Origin: Basidiobolus meristosporus CBS 931.73
Lineage: Eukaryota > Basidiobolomycota > Basidiobolomycetes > Basidiobolales > Basidiobolaceae
Length of the DNA stretch: 39,230 nt
Assembly: GCA_002104905.1 (NCBI GenBank)
Contig: MCFE01000753.1
Coordinates: forward strand, 1 to 39,230
Direction of reading: 5' to 3'
Made by a program: the position numbers and the translations under genes. Within the stretch, counting starts at the first letter, position 1; each line of letters opens with the position of its first letter. Shown in pieces: positions 1 through 10,920 of the stretch. The notes beneath the pieces were generated by a model. That model had not been told where the DNA came from. It did not search any database and was given only the letters and a program-made list of their open reading frames with translations.

Positions 1-1625
1 ACATTCAGAGCAATCAATATCCCAGGTAGAGAAAGCAGTATTGTTGCTGCAAAGAAGGAACTCAAGTGGCTCAATGTCACAACCAAGAATTAAGCCATAT
101 CCCAATGTAAAAGCAGAGGAACACCATACAGTCTTTGAAGCACAACAACAGTGTCCAAAGATAAAGTCCACAGAAAAACCTATCACAGCGTGGGAGGGAG
201 GCAATGTGGAGTTTACACCAAAGCCGAAAAATTAAAAGACATTGAAGATCCATGAAGCCTTAGAGTGCACTAATGTATAGTGGGCTAATATTTAAGAGCC
301 CATCAGAAGTCTAGCACACCATCACCTTATGGCCAGCATACCATTGGACCATCAGGAACTCAAGGCCAAGCAGAATGCACTTGACCTCTTCCATGAGCAC
401 AATCCTGGATTCAAACAGACAAACAGTTTTTGGGCCAGCATTGACATGCTAAGAAAGTATCTTAAGAGTAGCAGAAACTATCAAAGGCAGAAGAACAAGG
501 GTGCCATGGCTAAAGAGCAGTGGATTCCTCAAGAACCAATTACAAGTAGGGCAAAAAGCTCCAGACAAGTGTTGATGAGACATCAGGTAGCTGGAAGAGT
601 GCCAGTTAGGGACATGCAGGCAGACATGGATGCACCAGCACAATATTTATCAAGAAAAAAGTGCAGTACCACTCAAGAAGCACCCAGGCAAAGTAGCAAT
701 GAAGGACCGGGCAGTGATAAAAACCAGCCACTTTTACAGGAGCCTGTTGCAACCACTGTTGAGAGCTCAAAACAAGAGGAAAAGAAACATCAGGTTGCCA
801 GAAGAGTGCTAGCAAGAGACAAGCAGGCCAAAACAGATGCATTGGAGCAGAATTTATCCAGGAGAAAGTGAAGTTCTTTACAAGAAGCACTCTGACAAAG
901 TATCAGTTAAAGACTCAGCAGTGATAAAGGAAAAGGTAAAGGGAAAAATGTCTACTTAAGCCTGAGACAGGGAGGCATGCAAAAAAAACTGCAATTCTTG
1001 CCAATTAACGCAGCAAGCCAGGAACAGACTGAATCCCATCATAGCCAAGAAGAATAACCAATAAAAAAACAGCTGCTTTCACAAGAGTTGGAAGCATGGC
1101 AGTCAAGCTACACTTCAGCAAGGAAGATGGGTTTGCTACAAAGGCAACTTGTCTATCACAGCCTCCACATCCTCCATTGTTGACAGAGTGGAGATCCCCG
1201 TAACATATAAGACTACAATGTCAAGAGTTCAAAAGACTACCACAATGCCTTCAGTGGCATTTTGGAACATTAATAAGCACACCAAGAGGTTGCAGCACTT
1301 CTTCAAGAGCAGTGTGCAAGAAAACACACAGGAATATTGCAAGGATTTATTGCAAAGACTGGCAGATGAGGAGCTGGACCTTGCAGTGCCGGCTGAAGAC
1401 CAGGATGTGTGGGAGTCAGTGAATGAACAGCGGCATAAAGCTGTTGGCTTCCTACTAAAGTCATGGAACCAGAGCATTACAGCAGAAATACTTATTCAGT
1501 GGTGGATTTTAACGGAGTTACTTGTTGAGTATGGGGTTGGGCTTGATGTTAGTGTAGGGTATAGGGACATGCATAGGTCAATACAATTGGCAATCAAGGT
1601 ACAACTGAAGTTTCAACTGAAATAA
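1..1625 (+). pseudogene. ORF-A remnant of Tnp2-type unit 1 (5' end outside window)
   Basis: Degenerate copy of the partner gene that is best preserved at 35747-37816. The window opens inside the coiled-coil segment (SEQSISQVEKAV, about 8-43). It continues through the block with AEEHHTVFEAQQQCPKIK, the aromatic block LFHEHNPGFK (about 385-420), two basic repeats (about 550-900) and the C-terminal domain (1149-1625, with FFKSS, EYCKDLLQRLADEELDL and ILIQWWILTELL). In-frame stops appear from 233 on, and a frameshift lies between about 1080 and 1149, so it cannot make a full protein. One stop (TAA at 233-235) is CAA in the copy at 35747-37816. Function is unknown; homology to three other copies in this window is clear. 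Confidence 0.8.
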
Positions 1626-1950
1626 ATCAAATTTTACGCATGAAAAGTAAGAGAAATGGTTGAGTCAGGAAGTAAGGAGTGTGAAAAAGAGGCAATAGCC
1701 AATATATGCACACAAATGTAAGAGGCAATAGAGTGTCCAGAATCCAAAAGTGAGCAAATTGGCAGGGAACCAGTCAAATGCCTCTTGTACATTGTTGTGA
1801 TGAAAAATTTTGACTGTTTTTTGTGAAACCTGGGGTGCAATTATTTTTCAATGGTCTCTGGATGGTGTCCTGATGGGATCAGTACCTCTTAGTCATGGGA
1901 CTTTAACTTTGTGATGGCCTTTTGACAGGATCATCTCAATAACTTTTTGT
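1626..1950 (+). repeat. Subterminal and terminal region of Tnp2-type unit 1
   Basis: Non-coding tail after ORF-A, conserved in order with 30836-31165 (plus) and with 35417-35746 and 35045-35415 (both minus). It contains two copies of a TGAYRGGATCA-like motif, at 1871-1881 and 1923-1933. Similarity to the other copies ends near GATCATCTCAATAA at about 1930-1945, which I take as close to the element end. No matching opposite terminal inverted repeat can be seen because the 5' part lies outside the window. Confidence 0.6.
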
Positions 1951-2840
1951 AGGGTGTACATGATATAAATGGACAACCCTCATGCAGCTGGCAACAAATG
2001 ACCCAGACACTGTCCTGATTCCAGCATGTGCAAACAACTGCATGGCATTCACATCAGAAAAAGCCACCATTGCAAGGTGCATAACTTGTCAAGTACCCAC
2101 CACCATTGGGCAAAGCATTGTTCATACTCCAGGGATATTTGGGTAATACCCCATCCAAAGAAGCTCATGCAGTCCAACAAGTATTGTGCAGCTATAAAGT
2201 ACTGCACTCAGTATCATTCAAGCACATACATATCCAATATATTTGATGGCAAACCTTACAAACAGATGAGAAGCAAGGGCTGCTTTGAAGGTATGTGTGA
2301 CCATGCCTCTACCTTGGCAATTGATGGATTCTCATTAAACAAGTACTCTACCAGCAAATCCTACTGGCCACCAATTCTAATCAACCCAAATCTGCTGCCT
2401 ATCCCATGGTCTCAAAGCAGAAACTTGATGGCAGTCTCACTGGTATCCGGGTGTAAATTGCCATTCAACCTGGATAGCTACCTCAATCCATGGCTGGATG
2501 AATTTTGCATGCTTTCCAGCAGGATAACAATAAATGGCTTCTGTGTCAAACTTCATATCATTATTGTCATTGGAGATACTCTAGTTACCAGCAAGATAGC
2601 CAGCTTTTCTGGGTACCATAGACAGTATTGCTGTGGAATGTTTAGGATCTAGGGTGCCTACTCCATAACTCAGAAACATTATTATTTCCCCAACACCAAT
2701 ACAAAGTACATCATCACTCTGCAGCAAGAATGAACAGAAGTCAGTATGCAATTGCAGCAAAGTTGGCAAGCAATGTGCCATTGACCAGAATATGGAATCA
2801 GTTGGAAACTGGAGATACTTAAGCTAGGGGGTATCTGTTA
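1951..2840 (+). pseudogene. Tnp2-type transposase fragment (middle region)
   Basis: Aligns with the transposase at 38630-39230 and extends past its visible end. Shared landmarks are the Cys-rich start (VLIPACANNCMAF, about 2010-2045), MQSNKYC...YCTQY, the Tnp2 hallmark DGFSLNKYSTSKSYWPP (about 2323-2370), LDSYLNPWLDEF (about 2469-2505) and the GDTLVTSKIASFSG block (about 2572-2610). The block before 2160 is in another frame, and a TAG at about 2650 ends the long frame; similarity to the usual C-x2-C-x-I-x-G continuation goes on to about 2830. It lacks the N-terminus and is joined directly to the terminus of a unit. The family is a cut-and-paste CACTA/Plavaka-like DDE transposase; this copy is dead. 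Confidence 0.75.
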
Positions 2841-2899
2841 GAGCAAAAGCTTTCTAGTGGTAGAAATGCATTTGCTTTTGAACAATATTGCTATACTGA

Positions 2900-3269
2900 T
2901 GACCAAGTTGTACATGGAGCATCTCAAGCTAAATAGAGGAGTTTAGCTAGTGTTGTATTTTCTAAAACCTATACTGATTTCTATGGGGATTCCAGCAGCT
3001 CCTTATATACACTGTGCCAGATACAATGCTGGCAAATTGTGTTTCCTTGTGCAGGTTGTGGCTGATGACTTATTTCATTGCATCATCATCCCCTAATTAG
3101 ATCTTAATTAGTATATTTATTTCTTTCTGATAAGGATCTGCTGCTTTATCTGCTGACTAATACTATTGATTCACTAGTTAGCAGTGATATACTGATAGGC
3201 CAATCACAAAACTAATTGATATGACTAAATACTAATCCAACTTAAATATTCATGTGGTAGATTATAACA
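2900..3269 (-). repeat. Solo LTR of gypsy family
   Basis: Reverse complement of the 369-bp LTR at 16061-16429: the GAGTTTAGCTAG stretch (about 2938-2950), CCAGCAGCTCCTTATATA (about 2990-3008) and the end ATTCATGTGGTAGATTATAACA at 3269 all correspond. Length is 370 bp, equal to the other family members. No gypsy coding sequence adjoins either side, so it is a solo LTR, normally left by LTR-LTR recombination. A perfect 5-bp target duplication is not visible (ACTG occurs near both ends but offset). Confidence 0.8.
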
Positions 3270-4543
3270 CACTGGTATATCTATTTCTGTCAGCTAGTAC
3301 CTTACCAGCACTCTTCCAGCTACCTGATATTTATTGCATTTTGTATTTTGCCTTCAGCCCTACTTATAATGGGCTCCAAGGAAAGCTGCAGGTTTTAACA
3401 ACTATCAGGTCCTTTACCTCTATTTTGACTATGTGCTTCTTGAATGGAACTATACATTTGGCTTGATAAGTGCTGCTCCAATACATCTGTTTCTGCCTGC
3501 TTATCCATTACAAGCACGCTTCCAGCTACCTCTTATTTCTTTGTTGCTTCTTTGGGGCAATAGGCTCTGCTTGTAACAGGCTCCTGAGGAAATTGCTGGC
3601 TTTAGCCATGGAACCCTTCTTCTTCTGCCTTGGATGGTATCTGATATTCTTGAGATAAAGTCTTGGCATTCCAATGCTGGCCAAATATGCATTTGATTGT
3701 TTGAATCCAGGATAATCCTCATGGGATAGATTAAGGACATTTTGACTGGCCTTGAAGCCCTGATAGTCACATAGCATGCTGGACTTAAGGTGAAGGCATG
3801 CTGAGTTTCTAACATCCTCTTATATACTATCCCACTGCTCTTCATTGCACACAACAGCTCCACTGATCTGCACTATCTTGAGGTATTTAGTATATGTATT
3901 TATGCTACTATCTATCCCTCCCATGCTGTGACAGGTTCATCTTTGGGCACTGTTGTTGCGCTTCAAAGACTTTGCAGTGTACCTCTGCTGCTACAATGTG
4001 AAATGGCTAAATTTTTGGCTCTGACATTCAGTTACCTGAGCTCCTTCTTTGCAGCAACAAGACTGAGCTCACTACCTGCAAAGTTTATTACTCTACACTT
4101 ATTTTCTGCCCATCTTGTCACTGTACAGCTTCTGGATTTGTGTGGGCCATTATATCCATCCTATTAGCCATTGCACCAAATTGCCTTACTGATACATTGG
4201 TATGAGCTGACAACATACTAATTTACACTGAAAGTGGTGATGTCATGATGGACATTTGCTAATCTTCCACCAGAGGTACTGCATCTGCTATATTCTCATT
4301 GGCTTGAGCATTATGGTCAGCTTGCATTTCCACAGAGACTTGCAATAGCCTGATCATCTGAGAGCCTGAGCAGCCAGCATTATTGCCTAAAGTGGCCACA
4401 CTCTCAACATAATCTATTGTGGATGTAGCCCTGCCAATTGCACTGAATGTCAATACAAGATGCTGTCAAACCACTCTTCTGCTGATCTAAGTGTTGGGGT
4501 TTGGATGGGAACCAGAAGACTTTGCTTTAGTCATTGGTGGCAT
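3270..4543 (-). pseudogene. ORF-A remnant of Tnp2-type unit 2
   Basis: Homologous to ORF-A at 35747-37816, in the same strand relation to its transposase. The start corresponds to CAT at 4541-4543, although the following codons are damaged. The N-terminal part (4259-4453) keeps AQANENIADAVPLVED, matching AQADENVANAVPSVED in the best copy. The aromatic block HEDYPGFKQSNAYLASIGM (about 3660-3740) and the first basic repeat (about 3500-3600) are recognisable. It is truncated in the repeat region by the solo LTR at 3269, so the C-terminal domain is missing. Many stops and frameshifts; not functional. Confidence 0.75.
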
Positions 4544-4763
4544 ATATATGGAAGTGAGTCAGACCAAAAGGGGGATAGTGCTACCTATGTATGTGTATGT
4601 GGGGCCACAGCTTTATATATAATGCTAGCTATGGTAGGTCATCATTGAAGTATACATTAAGGTATGTGTAATGTCCAAATACAAGACAGTATTCAATCCA
4701 TGCAGGTATTGACATAGAGCAATATAATACCGTTACACTGCTGAGTGTCAAGCTGTTTGCCCC
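4544..4763. promoter_or_regulatory. Divergent intergenic region of Tnp2-type unit 2
   Basis: Spacer between the start of ORF-A (minus) and the first Tnp2 ATG (plus, 4764). It holds a near-palindrome TGTGGGGCCACA at 4598-4609 followed by TTTATATATAATGC (about 4612-4625). The same order (palindrome, AT-rich TATA-like block, GGTCATCATTGAA) occurs at 37817-38038 and, inverted, at 28640-28769. Most likely a shared bidirectional promoter, possibly also a transposase-binding site; function is inferred from position and conservation. Confidence 0.5.
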
Positions 4764-5410
4764 ATGCACAAGACAACTTTGACTCAACACTGTTGAGAAG
4801 AGAAAGCAGAACATGTGTGTAGTAACAGGCATCTTAGCCATGAAGTGTGCAGACAGCATAGGATGTACTTTGATGATCATAGCAATAATTTTGCCACACA
4901 GATCCTATTTGAGCAGTCATCAGGCACTCATTACCAACACTATCTGGCTAACCACTTGTTGATTCTATAAAGGCACCTAACTGCACTTGTCACCTGGTGC
5001 AAACTGAATATGTGAGTTTGTGATGCCTTTTGGCTCACCTCTGCCTTCCAAAAGTGGTCTGCAGAGTGATGGCTCAGAAGAAGAAGGCTCATTGATGGGT
5101 TGAGAACCTATCTCACCTCACAATATCACCCTGATAGAACCTAGCAAAATCCAGCTTTGCAAAGATATACCACCTAGAGAAAATATGACAAGGATACTTT
5201 ATGAAACCAAACAAGCCAAGTGATTCATTTACTAATAGTGAAATGGTGTGGAGGCTAGAGAAGTGGGGTGTTGCCACCAATATCCCTAATGGGGGCGTTG
5301 AGGATTTACTGCTACTTTGTGCCAAAATCACTCCAGGATGCAAATTCATATTTACCAGATACAAATGGATAACAATCCTACAACAGATAATATATGACCC
5401 AGAGACCAAA
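4764..5410 (+). pseudogene. Tnp2-type transposase N-terminal remnant, unit 2
   Basis: Begins with a decayed zinc-finger-like segment (LSHEVCRQH at about 4840-4866; the first Cys pair is damaged), then the linker seen in the other copies and a readable stretch at 5201-5407 with GGVEDLLLLCAKITPGCKF and YDPETK. The catalytic half is absent: at about 5408-5418 the sequence switches to copia reverse transcriptase. Several stops lie between 4790 and 5200. Divergent from the ORF-A remnant upstream, as in units 3 and 4. Confidence 0.7.
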
Positions 5411-6605
5411 GCCATGTCTAATTTGATTAGGATAGCTTAGCCCTGGTAACTGTACATAGTCTGCCACTGCTCCAAATGGACATCCAGATTGCTTTTATAA
5501 ATGGGGATCTTCAAGATACTATATATAAGGAGCAACCAGAAGGTTTTACCAACCACAAAATCTTTGTAAAGTATGGAATCTTAGTAAATTGCTCTATGGG
5601 ATTGAACAGGTACTTAGAGCATGGTATCAGAAGATTGATACATATCTAGAGAGGATTGGGTTCATTTTTAGTACTGCAGATCAGAGTATGTATGAGAAAC
5701 TGCTCAAAATGGGTGCTATTGTCCTAGTTCTTGATGTGAACAACAGAAATGTAGCTTTATGTGGCCAGGAGGCACTTGCAGAAAATTGTGCTGAGTCAGT
5801 CTAAGTATATCAGGGACACTCTCAGACACTTCTGAGTGAAAAATTGCATGCCTGCTGCAACCCTTATGGTCATCAACCTAAAATTGGGCAGGTCTCAGCC
5901 AGTTGTAGGTTAAAACAGCTCAATTGTGAACCAAAACTTTCCCTGTCAAACAACTGTGGGTAGCCTGGTATACTTGATGGTATCTGGATGTCCCGATATT
6001 GCAGTGGCAGTTGCAATAGTCAGTTAATTTATGCAGAGTTATGGATCTGATCAAATTAGAGCAGTTAAGCAAATCCACAAATATCTGCAAGTCACTATTA
6101 ATATGGTTTTAGAATACCCTGGAGCAACTAATAGACCCATACTGAATGGATATAGTGATTTGGATTAAGTAGGAATTTGATTGAAAGTCACTTTACCACT
6201 GGGTATGTATGTCTGTTTGCTGGTGCAGCTATCACCTGGAATTTTTGGAAACAACCAACCATGTCACTCACCACAATTGAGGCAGAAAATATGGCTGCTT
6301 ATAAAGCAACTACAGAGGCCATATGGTTACAACAAGTACTCAAAGACTTAGGGTTTAATTCAGATTGACCAACATGTATTTACTAGGATAATCAAAGTTG
6401 TATCTCATTAGCTAGGAAGTACATTTATCATGGCAGAACTAAGCACTTAGATATACAACACCACTTTGTGAGGAAAGTTGTAACAATAACTTAGTAGAGG
6501 TAGTTTACTGCCTAACAGACTAATTGGGAGCAGACATACTGACAAAACCACTGGCTATGCCACATTCTGAGAACTTCAGAGAAAAGTTAGGTCCATGAGA
6601 TCATT
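5411..6605 (+). pseudogene. copia-0: 3' part of a Ty1/copia pol (RT to RNase H)
   Basis: Fragment of the family seen at 9106-13530 but on plus. It starts inside reverse transcriptase (LALVTVH; FINGDLQDTIY at about 5495-5525), has the RT region 5589-5804 where the catalytic YVDD has become DVNN, and continues into RNase H (6177-6368; TTIEAENMAAYKATTEAIWL). The end with DILTKPL-like coding (about 6536-6555) leads into a polypurine tract. Gag, protease and integrase are missing; the left edge is an abrupt junction with Tnp2. Many stops; inactive. Confidence 0.8.
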
Positions 6606-6606
6606 T

Positions 6607-6622
6607 AGTTAAGGGGGAGTAT
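6607..6622 (+). other. Polypurine tract of copia-0
   Basis: AGTTAAGGGGGAGTAT lies immediately before the LTR start TGAAATATTGG at 6623. The polypurine tract primes plus-strand DNA synthesis in LTR retrotransposons. The counterpart on minus in copia-1 is at 9472-9490. Confidence 0.65.
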
Positions 6623-6989
6623 TGAAATATTGGACTATTTAGTATCATTCAGCAGCTAAAAACCTACCTAGCAACTCTGGATTAATCTTAGCTACTCTGG
6701 AACTCATTTGTAGCCCTGAATTTGCCACTATGTATCACATTTATGACCTTATGATTATTCCTCTACAGTCAGGATAAAATAAGCACATTTACCAAATATC
6801 ATGTATAAACCCTGAAACTGTTGCTGCGTGGTCCTCAATGTTGAGAAACTCTTGTTACTTAGTGTCACAGTTGTATTACTCCTATGAAGGTATAAATACT
6901 GAGCTTCTTTAAGAATCAACTATTTTCCAACTATTATCACTACCTCTTGATAAGCTCCTTATATCCAAGTCTCTTCTTAAATTGCAACA
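6623..6989 (+). repeat. 3' LTR of copia-0
   Basis: A 367-bp LTR starting TGAAATATTGG and ending TTGCAACA. It matches the inverted sequence at 9106-9471 end to end. It contains a TATA box TATAAATA at 6891-6898. The 5' LTR partner is absent because the element is truncated at about 5411. Confidence 0.85.
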
Positions 6990-7329
6990 GTTCTTTTGTA
7001 GAGCCAGCTGGTCACACTGGCTGCTTAGGTCTACTCGTAGAAATGCCAAATACATAAGACTATCAAACTACCAGGAAAGTCTTGACAAAAGACTGCTTGA
7101 ACATTGTTACACCTTGTGCAGCAGATATTGTAATACAAAACAATCTGTTTCAGACAGGTAGTTCAAACAGTTCAATAGTGAGCAGAAAAAGCCCGCATTT
7201 TAAAGTGCTGCAGCCATGCAGGATATGCTATTCTTATCTGCTGTCAATACAACCTTAAATAAGAGTTTTCAGACAGAGCATACTCACATTAGAGCAGCTC
7301 AGCAACTCACATATTACAGTGAACTTTTT
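6990..7329. other. Unrecognised stretch
   Basis: AT-rich sequence between the copia-0 LTR and the probable Tnp2 C-terminal remnant. No ORF of note, no repeat shared with the rest of the window and no RNA gene was recognised. Confidence 0.4.
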
Positions 7330-9105
7330 ACCAAATATCTGTGGCCCCAATGAAAAATATTGTTATTGGATTCAACTGAACATTTGAAGCTGTTGCAAAG
7401 TGCACTGTACAGGTAAGCCTCAGAATTGAAAAGGAAAGTAACCAATCTATCTTCAGAGAATAACAGCAGCAAACTAGAAATTGATAAGACCTAGCATCAG
7501 TAAGCAAGGCCACAGCAGAAGGACTCAGCCATACAATAGAGTAGGTTTTGCAGGCTGATCTTATCCAGATATATGCAGACCTCTGTGGGCATAAAATAGC
7601 TAGTATAACATTTAAATGTTGGTCCTGTATTATGTGACCATATTAATCCACCAGATTGGTGTTTTCTTTTGCACCTCCCTGGTGACATTTGTATATTCCC
7701 ATGTAGGCCTGCCAGTGTTGACTTGCTTTGCAACCACTACCATGGATGTTCCATATAGAGTTTCAACCAAAAAAACATGTTTCCCCTGCTCACCAACCTC
7801 TACAATCATACAAGCTCACTGCAGTTGACACCCATCTATTATTTCAGCATTTTGGCTTCTCAGTGTGATACTCACAGAGCTGCCGTATATCTCACTTTGC
7901 TGGTGACCTATACATCTTGCAAATATATGCTCTGTTGTGACCACTTTTACCATCTGCACTTCTGGAATAGCCTAACAAGACTGCCAACTAATTAGCTGAA
8001 ATTTCTTCTCCCTGCTGGATTTTAATCCCTCTGATAGGTGTGCTCTAGTTCTTCAATGTGTGAGCTCCATACCAAAAGGCTCAGAAGGTGGCTTTTACCA
8101 AGGGGGATATTCAAGAATCTTAGGTAATGTCTCATTGATCAAAGTTAGCTGCCTGTTCTATCCAACCAATCCTGCCTTACCTGACTGATTACCCACACAC
8201 TGGGGCTACTTGGCATATGAAGGCCCTAGGCATAGGTATTTCTGCATTACACATTTGTGCTTTCCAGCTCTTTGTGGCAGTCCTTCATATGATGGAACTT
8301 CTCATCCTTAACAAACATGAAGGTAATATTGTTGATGAGATTGGGATATGGCCACTCCTGCAGCCAAATATGTCTCCATACCACTCCACATATCTGCTCC
8401 ATAGAGAACTCCCAAAAGGTGAAGAAAGGTCTTATGTGCCCAACTCACCAATCAACAGGAAGTAGAGAATGAATACAATGGCAATAGAGATCTATATACT
8501 CAGCTATGTACTGCTTTTTGGTGTGCATTGCTGTTGCAAACACCTTGCATAAATGTCATGAATGAACTAATTTGGTATTGGTGATCTGCTTCTGGGTATG
8601 TATCCCCACAATGTCCACATATAACTCCCATTGTTTTCAGAGTACTCTGTGTAGAGATTACTTCAGAAGCATACTTTAGTAAATGTGTATTCAGCTTATC
8701 CAGTCCTTGTATGTGTATTGTTGCTGAAGCATATGAGCGTTAATTGGAGCCTGCAGGAAGTACTTTGGGTACCAGACACTTTGTGATATCTTGCCAATTA
8801 AATCAAGCTTCTTGAGCATTTCAAAGGGCTCATTAAACCTGAAATGCCACATGTATAACTTGAATATTTGTGCAGGGATATTACTGAAGAGCAAATACAT
8901 TGCCCTCAATAGAGGCTTTATTCCAGTACATCACTCAGCTTTAAATATCTCTGGCTTGTAGCTAATTCTTTACTCTAGCCACTGCATAGTAATATGCACC
9001 TTAACCTGTTGGTGCTATACTTGTATGCTGCCAGGTAGCTTTAAAAACTCATTGAGCAGTAGATACTTGAAGCTATCCAGCCTGAGCAATGACTGAGGTT
9101 CAGAC
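7330..9105 (-). pseudogene. Probable Tnp2-type transposase C-terminal remnant
   Basis: The best support is a block at about 8560-8790, read on minus, with WYPKYFLQAPINAHM and further on MGVICGHCGDTY. It aligns with 27441-27680 (PKYYLHTPVNMQVHM and LGVICWHC), and in that copy the block lies directly downstream of an internally deleted Tnp2. Upstream on minus (8690-9105) are LDSFKYLLLNEFLKL and LYMWHFRFNEPFEMLKKLDL. The part 7330-8000 is open over short stretches only and its link is weaker. Many stops and frameshifts. It could instead belong to another transposon that recombined with unit 3. Confidence 0.4.
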
Positions 9106-9471
9106 TGTTGCAATTTAAGAAGTGACTTGGATATAAGGAGCTTATCAAGATATAGCAATAATAGTTGAACTGTTGTTTATTGATAAATAGGGTCAGTATT
9201 TATACCTTTGTAGAAGTAATACAGCTGCAATACTGAGTAAGGAGGGTTTCTTAACATTCAGGAGCATTCTGTAACAGTTTTAGGGTGGTACATAATGTTT
9301 GATAACAAGTGTTGATTTGATCTTTACTATAGGGGCATAGTTATAGGATTGCAGATTTGAAGAAACCGGCAAAGTTGGTGCTGCAATTAAGTCCTACAGT
9401 AACCAACACAAGTCTAGAGTTGCTAAGTAAACTATCAGCTGCTGAATGATACCAAATACTCCAATATTTCA
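9106..9471 (-). repeat. 3' LTR of copia-1
   Basis: A 366-bp LTR; on minus it starts TGAAATATTGG (end at 9471) and ends TTGCAACA (at 9106). It is homologous to 6623-6989 and to the truncated 5' LTR at 13286-13530. The inverted TATAAATA element is visible at about 9197-9204. The purine-rich stretch GTTGAGGGGGAGTGC (minus, 9472-9488) next to it is the polypurine tract. Confidence 0.85.
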
Positions 9472-9489
9472 GCACTCCCCCTCAACTAA

Positions 9490-10920
9490 ATATTTTCCTA
9501 ATCCTAATTCCCCTCTGAGTTTCTCAAATGGTGGTATAGCTACTGATTATGTCAATATATCTGCCACTATTTGTCAATTAGACAGTAAGCTAACTCTACT
9601 AAGTTATTTCTACAGCTTCTGTCACTAAGTGGTGTTGTTTATCTGTGTGCTTAGATCTGGCATGATTAGTAGGATTTCTAGCTAATGCAATAAAACTTTA
9701 ATTATCTTTGTAAATACCTGTTGGTTCATCTGAGCTAAAGCCTAAGTCTTTGAATAATTTCCATAGCCATATAGCCTCCTTAGTTGCTTGGCAAGCAGCC
9801 ATATATTCAGCTTCAGTGGTAGATTGTGCCACAGCTGGTTATTTCTTGTAATTTCCAGTAATAGCTGCACCAGCATAAAGGAATACATACCAAGTGGTAG
9901 AGTGTCTGTCAATTGGACCACTACCCCAATCTGAGTCACTATATGCATCATATTTCTGCCTATTAGCTGCTCCAGAGTATCCCAGTACTCTAATTATGGT
10001 ACCTTGTAGATATCCAAAAGTCAACTTAACTGCTGTAACTTAATCTGATTCATAATTCAGCATGAATTGACTGACTATTCCATCTGCCACTGCAATATTG
10101 CAATGTGTAGACACGCTCAAGTACATTAAGCTACCAACCATTGTTTGATGGGGAAAGTTTTTGACAATATTTGAGTGGTTTTCCCCTGAAACTGGCTGAG
10201 ATTTGCTCAGTTTTAGATTCTTGTCCATAGGGGTAGTGGCAGCTTGTAATTTTCCATTTTGAAGCATCTAAGAGTGTTCCTGATGTACTTAGACTGATTC
10301 AGCACAATTTGCTGTGTAGGTATGTCAAAATTCACTTCAATTTCAAAAAAACAGCTCAGTTTTCCAAGATCTTCTATCTCCAACCTGCTGAAGAGATCTC
10401 ATCTTGTCTGTTTAAGTGCCTGCTGGTCACTTGTAGCTGTTATTAGGTTGTCCACATACAAGACTAGGATGATCACACCCTTTTTGAGTGATAGCGCACA
10501 TATACTGCAATCTGCAGATCTACAAATAAACCCAATTTCCTCTGAATATGTGTCAATCTTGTTCAACCATGCTCTAGGTGCCTGCTTAAGCCCACACAAC
10601 TATTTTCTGAGTCTGCACACCTTATGGGAGCCTTTTGGATTGACAAAACCTTCTGTTTGCTCCATATATATAGTTTCTTTCAAATCCCCATTTAGAAAGG
10701 CTGTTTTGGCATGCATATGGTTTAGATATAGACAGTGTACAGCTGCCAGGGCTAGGACTATCTTAATGGTGTTAAACTCTGCAACCGGAGCAAATATTTC
10801 TTTGATGTCTATTCCCTTGACCTGGGAATAGCCTTTAGCCACCAATCTGCTTTGACTTATCAACAGAACCATTTGAGGTATAGTAGCATCTGGACTTTGC
10901 ATTGCCTGTTCCAGATTCTG
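9490..10920 (-). pseudogene. copia-1 pol: reverse transcriptase and RNase H
   Basis: Ty1/copia order on minus. The RT N-terminal block is at 10600-10902 ([30 protein letters not shown]), then 10399-10599 with MCGLKQAPRAW and the catalytic box reading LYVDN instead of LYVDD. Next come MVGSLMYLSVSTHCNIA (about 10090-10150) and the RNase H region with SDSDWG (about 9925) and STTEAEYMAA (about 9795-9825). Several stops separate the blocks. The enzyme would copy element RNA into DNA, but loss of an RT aspartate and the stops make it inactive. Integrase lies upstream on the same strand, as expected for copia and not gypsy. Confidence 0.85.

Noticed and set aside
2890-3275. Target duplication ACTG around the solo LTR
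   Set aside because: The four bases are offset by one on each side and do not form an exact 5-bp repeat.
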